Position numbers and translations under genes: made by a program. A stretch of 8,925 nt of DNA. It comes from Opitutales bacterium. GTDB taxonomy: Bacteria > Verrucomicrobiota > Verrucomicrobiia > Opitutales > Intestinicryptomonadaceae. The notes under the pieces are model-generated. The model ran no database searches and was not told where the DNA came from. It saw only the letters and a list, made by a program, of their open reading frames with translations. Positions 7,076 through 8,925 of this stretch are shown piece by piece (position 1 is the first letter of the stretch; every line of letters starts with the position of its first letter). The stretch is taken from the NCBI GenBank assembly GCA_017633865.1, contig JAGBOM010000001.1, forward strand, positions 1 through 8,925, in the 5' to 3' direction.

Positions 7076-7122
7076 TTTGTAAACTTACTTTTTTGCCACA
7101 TTAAAAAATTTTGTCAAGACAA
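7076..7122 (-). promoter_or_regulatory. Candidate folE2 promoter region with TTGTC-N2-GACAA palindrome
   Basis: A perfect inverted repeat TTGTCAAGACAA lies at 7111-7122. On the minus strand it contains a consensus -35 hexamer TTGACA (7117-7112). At the usual 16-18 nt spacing there is only an A-run, not a good -10 box; a TACAAA at 7081-7076 is a possible -10 but is 30 nt from TTGACA. The palindrome could be an operator overlapping the promoter. The region lies between the upstream gene's terminator and the folE2 leader, so a promoter is expected somewhere here. Confidence 0.35.
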
Positions 7123-7190
7123 GGCGCTATAAAACGGGATTTTTGGGGCGGTTTGAATTTTTCGGCGCAGTCCTACGTTTTTAACGGCGC

Positions 7191-7223
7191 AAAAAAAAGC
7201 TTCGGGAAAAATCCCGAAGCTTT
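7191..7223 (-). terminator. Rho-independent terminator of the large unknown gene
   Basis: A perfect 12-bp stem, AAAGCTTCGGGA (7196-7207) with TCCCGAAGCTTT (7212-7223), closes a 4-nt loop. On the minus strand it runs into a tract of eight T residues (7198-7191), partly overlapping the stem base, starting about 28 nt beyond the stop at 7252. This is a textbook intrinsic terminator and it separates the right-hand gene from the folE2 unit. Confidence 0.9.
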
Positions 7224-7251
7224 AAAAAAGATTTTGCCCATTTGCAATCCC

Positions 7252-8925
7252 CTACATTTCCGCGAAGGAAATGTCCGGCGCGAACGACACCGTCAGGCGG
7301 TACTGCACTCCCGGGCGCATTTGCAAGGGGTGCGCGCGCTCGAGAATCTGCAGGTAGTGGATTTTGCCCCAGAAGGTTCTGTACGCGGGGTCGTCCGACA
7401 CCACCTGCGTGTCGAGCCACTCGGCCTGGAAGTCGTCCTTTTCGACAGCTATGCCGAGGCCGTTTTCGCCGATTGCGAACGTTGTGGGAACGTGGTATTC
7501 GCTGTGCGGGGCGGCGATCGCCACAACAAAGCGCATAGAGTCCATCTTAACGTTCTGCTTTACCGAGAACACGTAGTCGGCCGTGATTTTATCCTCGGCG
7601 AAAGTCCAATTAACCTTGCACGAGCCGAGCGACGGAACGATTTCGCCATTGCTGTTTATAAAGTCGGGCTGCTCGTAGCGGAAGAAGTAGGAGTTGCGAA
7701 GGCCTATGCCCGTGGTGCACTTTTTGCCGTAGAAGGAGGGCACGATTAGGTTGTCGCCAAACTTGAGCTCGGGCGTAAGCGCGGGCAAATAGACGTCGGC
7801 AGGCCAGTCGAAAATGCCCGGCATGTGCGGGAACGCCAGCGACGCCGCCGAGTTGCCCTTGGGCGCGATAAGCGGCAGATTTAGGTGCATTCCGGTTTTT
7901 GCGTTGCGGTAGACGAACAGCCCCTGCTCCTTCTTCGCGCCCGAATCGAAAACGATGTATTTGCCGAAGGTTTTGTCGGGCTTTTGCTGAACCTGCAGGG
8001 GGCGGGCAATGCACTTTGCGAGCCTCGACCACTGGCAAAGGTAGCGCGCCGCGTCGAAATTCACCATTCTGGTGGAATTGCCGCCCGCCGAGCGCTCGGC
8101 GTCGTTTGCGATTATGGCGCCGTCCTCCTGGTTGAGGTAGGTCATAAAGAAGAACTGGAAGAGCCTGCGCAGCAAGTCCATATAGTCGGGGATTTTGTCC
8201 TCGGCAATCCAGTTGTCGCGCATGGCCTGCAAAATCATCGAGATGCAGTAAACCTGCGAGTAAACGCCCAGGCCGCCGCCGAAGCTCCAGCCGAGGCCGT
8301 CGGAGCGGACGATGTCGGGGAGGATTTTCAAATATTTTTCGGCGTAGGTGCGCAGGCTCGGAATTTTGCGGTCGCGAAGGTGCATGTTGGCGTGGAGCTG
8401 CAAGGCCTGGCGTATGAACACGAAAGACGACACCCCAGTGATGTCGAACACGCCCGACATTCTGCCCGAAAGGCGGTCGTCAAAATAGTTCGCGGAGGAC
8501 GCCGACGAGATGCGCTCCAAAAATTTATCGATGAGCTTTCCGGTTTCGTCCTTCTTGCTTAGCCCCATGCTAAAGCGCGCCACGGATTTTGCGATGTTGA
8601 AAATCTGGAAGTGGTCTTCGTAGTCGGTGCGAGCCAAAAGCTGGCGGTCCAAAGTTTTGCGGGTTTCCTCGGAGAGCTTTTCCCAAACGGGGTTGCGGTC
8701 TTTGGCGGGGCCGAAAGACAGCAGGCCCAAGGCGGAATAGCCTATGCCGTTTTCTGCGTCGCCGCTGGAATTGGCCTGCGCGGAAATCGCCCTCGCCGAC
8801 AAGTCGACAATGTCGAAGCCCTGAAGCGAGACGTCGCCCGTCGCCCTGTAATATTCGCCGAGCGCGAAGGCGGCGTGCCCTGGTTCGTCGCGGGAGGTTT
8901 GCTCGTTCTCGAAGGGAGAAATCGA
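7252..8925 (-). CDS. Large protein of unknown function, C-terminal 557 residues (start beyond right edge)
   Basis: The reading frame stays open to the right edge, so the true start is outside the window; a TTG at 8802 is not a likely start because coding-like sequence (including FENEQTSRDEPGHAAFALGEY) continues upstream of it. I do not recognise the family with certainty. Visible residues about 15-310 are rich in amphipathic helices, with aromatic and glycine-rich turns such as SDGLGWSFGGGLGVYSQ; residues about 315-557 look beta-rich, with many short Val/Ile/Phe/Tyr strands and few helices. A helical toroid followed by a beta-sandwich is the layout of heparinase II/III- and alginate-lyase-like polysaccharide lyases and of some uncharacterised glycan-active proteins, so a carbohydrate role is plausible but unproven. 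No membrane segment or catalytic motif is evident in the visible part. It ends at a strong intrinsic terminator and forms a separate unit from folE2. Confidence 0.85.
   Translation of the reverse strand, partial: SISPFENEQTSRDEPGHAAFALGEYYRATGDVSLQGFDIVDLSARAISAQANSSGDAENGIGYSALGLLSFGPAKDRNPVWEKLSEETRKTLDRQLLARTDYEDHFQIFNIAKSVARFSMGLSKKDETGKLIDKFLERISSASSANYFDDRLSGRMSGVFDITGVSSFVFIRQALQLHANMHLRDRKIPSLRTYAEKYLKILPDIVRSDGLGWSFGGGLGVYSQVYCISMILQAMRDNWIAEDKIPDYMDLLRRLFQFFFMTYLNQEDGAIIANDAERSAGGNSTRMVNFDAARYLCQWSRLAKCIARPLQVQQKPDKTFGKYIVFDSGAKKEQGLFVYRNAKTGMHLNLPLIAPKGNSAASLAFPHMPGIFDWPADVYLPALTPELKFGDNLIVPSFYGKKCTTGIGLRNSYFFRYEQPDFINSNGEIVPSLGSCKVNWTFAEDKITADYVFSVKQNVKMDSMRFVVAIAAPHSEYHVPTTFAIGENGLGIAVEKDDFQAEWLDTQVVSDDPAYRTFWGKIHYLQILERAHPLQMRPGVQYRLTVSFAPDISFAEM

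Noticed and set aside
7128..7133. TATAAA on the plus strand considered as a -10 box
   Set aside because: No -35 box lies at suitable spacing (TTGTCA at 7111 is only 11 nt away), and no plausible plus-strand gene follows.
7885..8562. Plus-strand open frame (225 codons) opposite the large unknown gene
   Set aside because: The minus frame extends over 557 codons, ends at a strong terminator, and has balanced protein composition; the plus frame does not look protein-like.
8800..8802. TTG at 8802 as the start of the right-edge gene
   Set aside because: The frame continues open and protein-like for 41 more codons to the window edge, so the gene begins outside.

Overview
The window is a compact, moderately GC-rich bacterial chromosomal segment made mostly of conserved housekeeping genes. 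I see no phage, insertion-sequence, CRISPR, tRNA or rRNA signature. The flavour of the proteins suggests the Planctomycetes-Verrucomicrobia-Chlamydiae group, most likely a Verrucomicrobiota (Opitutae-like) bacterium. That rests on a split CcsB/CcsA pair with a long exported N-terminal region on CcsA, a FolE2-type GTP cyclohydrolase, poor Shine-Dalgarno sites on several genes, and a large unidentified secreted-enzyme-like protein. It is an inference from memory of these families, not a search result.

Layout, left to right. (1) Positions 1-1095, minus strand: ruvB, followed by the overlapping first codons of a FAD-dependent oxidoreductase that runs off the left edge. (2) Positions 1096-1178: a short divergent region holding a recF promoter. 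(3) Positions 1179-2264, plus strand: recF, probably with a GTG start on a leaderless or nearly leaderless transcript. (4) Positions 2265-2356: a convergent gap with a 17-bp direct repeat and a weak candidate terminator. (5) Positions 2357-6974, minus strand: a tight cluster transcribed folE2 -> ychF -> ccsB -> ccsA, with 24 nt, 1-nt overlap and 4-nt overlap at the junctions. (6) Positions 6975-7251: a 277-bp intergenic region carrying a candidate folE2 promoter, a two-hairpin folE2 leader, and a very clear intrinsic terminator for the gene to the right. (7) Positions 7252-8925, minus strand: the 3' 557 codons of a large protein of unknown function, apparently an alpha-helical toroid-like half followed by a beta-rich half.

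Functionally, ruvB (Holliday junction branch migration) and recF (gap-repair loading of RecA) sit head to head and share an upstream region, so coordinated expression of recombination genes is possible. The folE2 cluster mixes tetrahydrofolate/queuosine precursor synthesis, a ribosome-associated ATPase and the two core System II cytochrome c maturation proteins; only ccsB and ccsA have an obvious shared function. The items I rate most worth a second look are the structured folE2 leader, the unidentified two-domain protein, the recF promoter abutting its GTG start, and the CcsA extension that looks like a piece of a CcsBA fusion left on the downstream half. I found no clearly novel multi-gene system.
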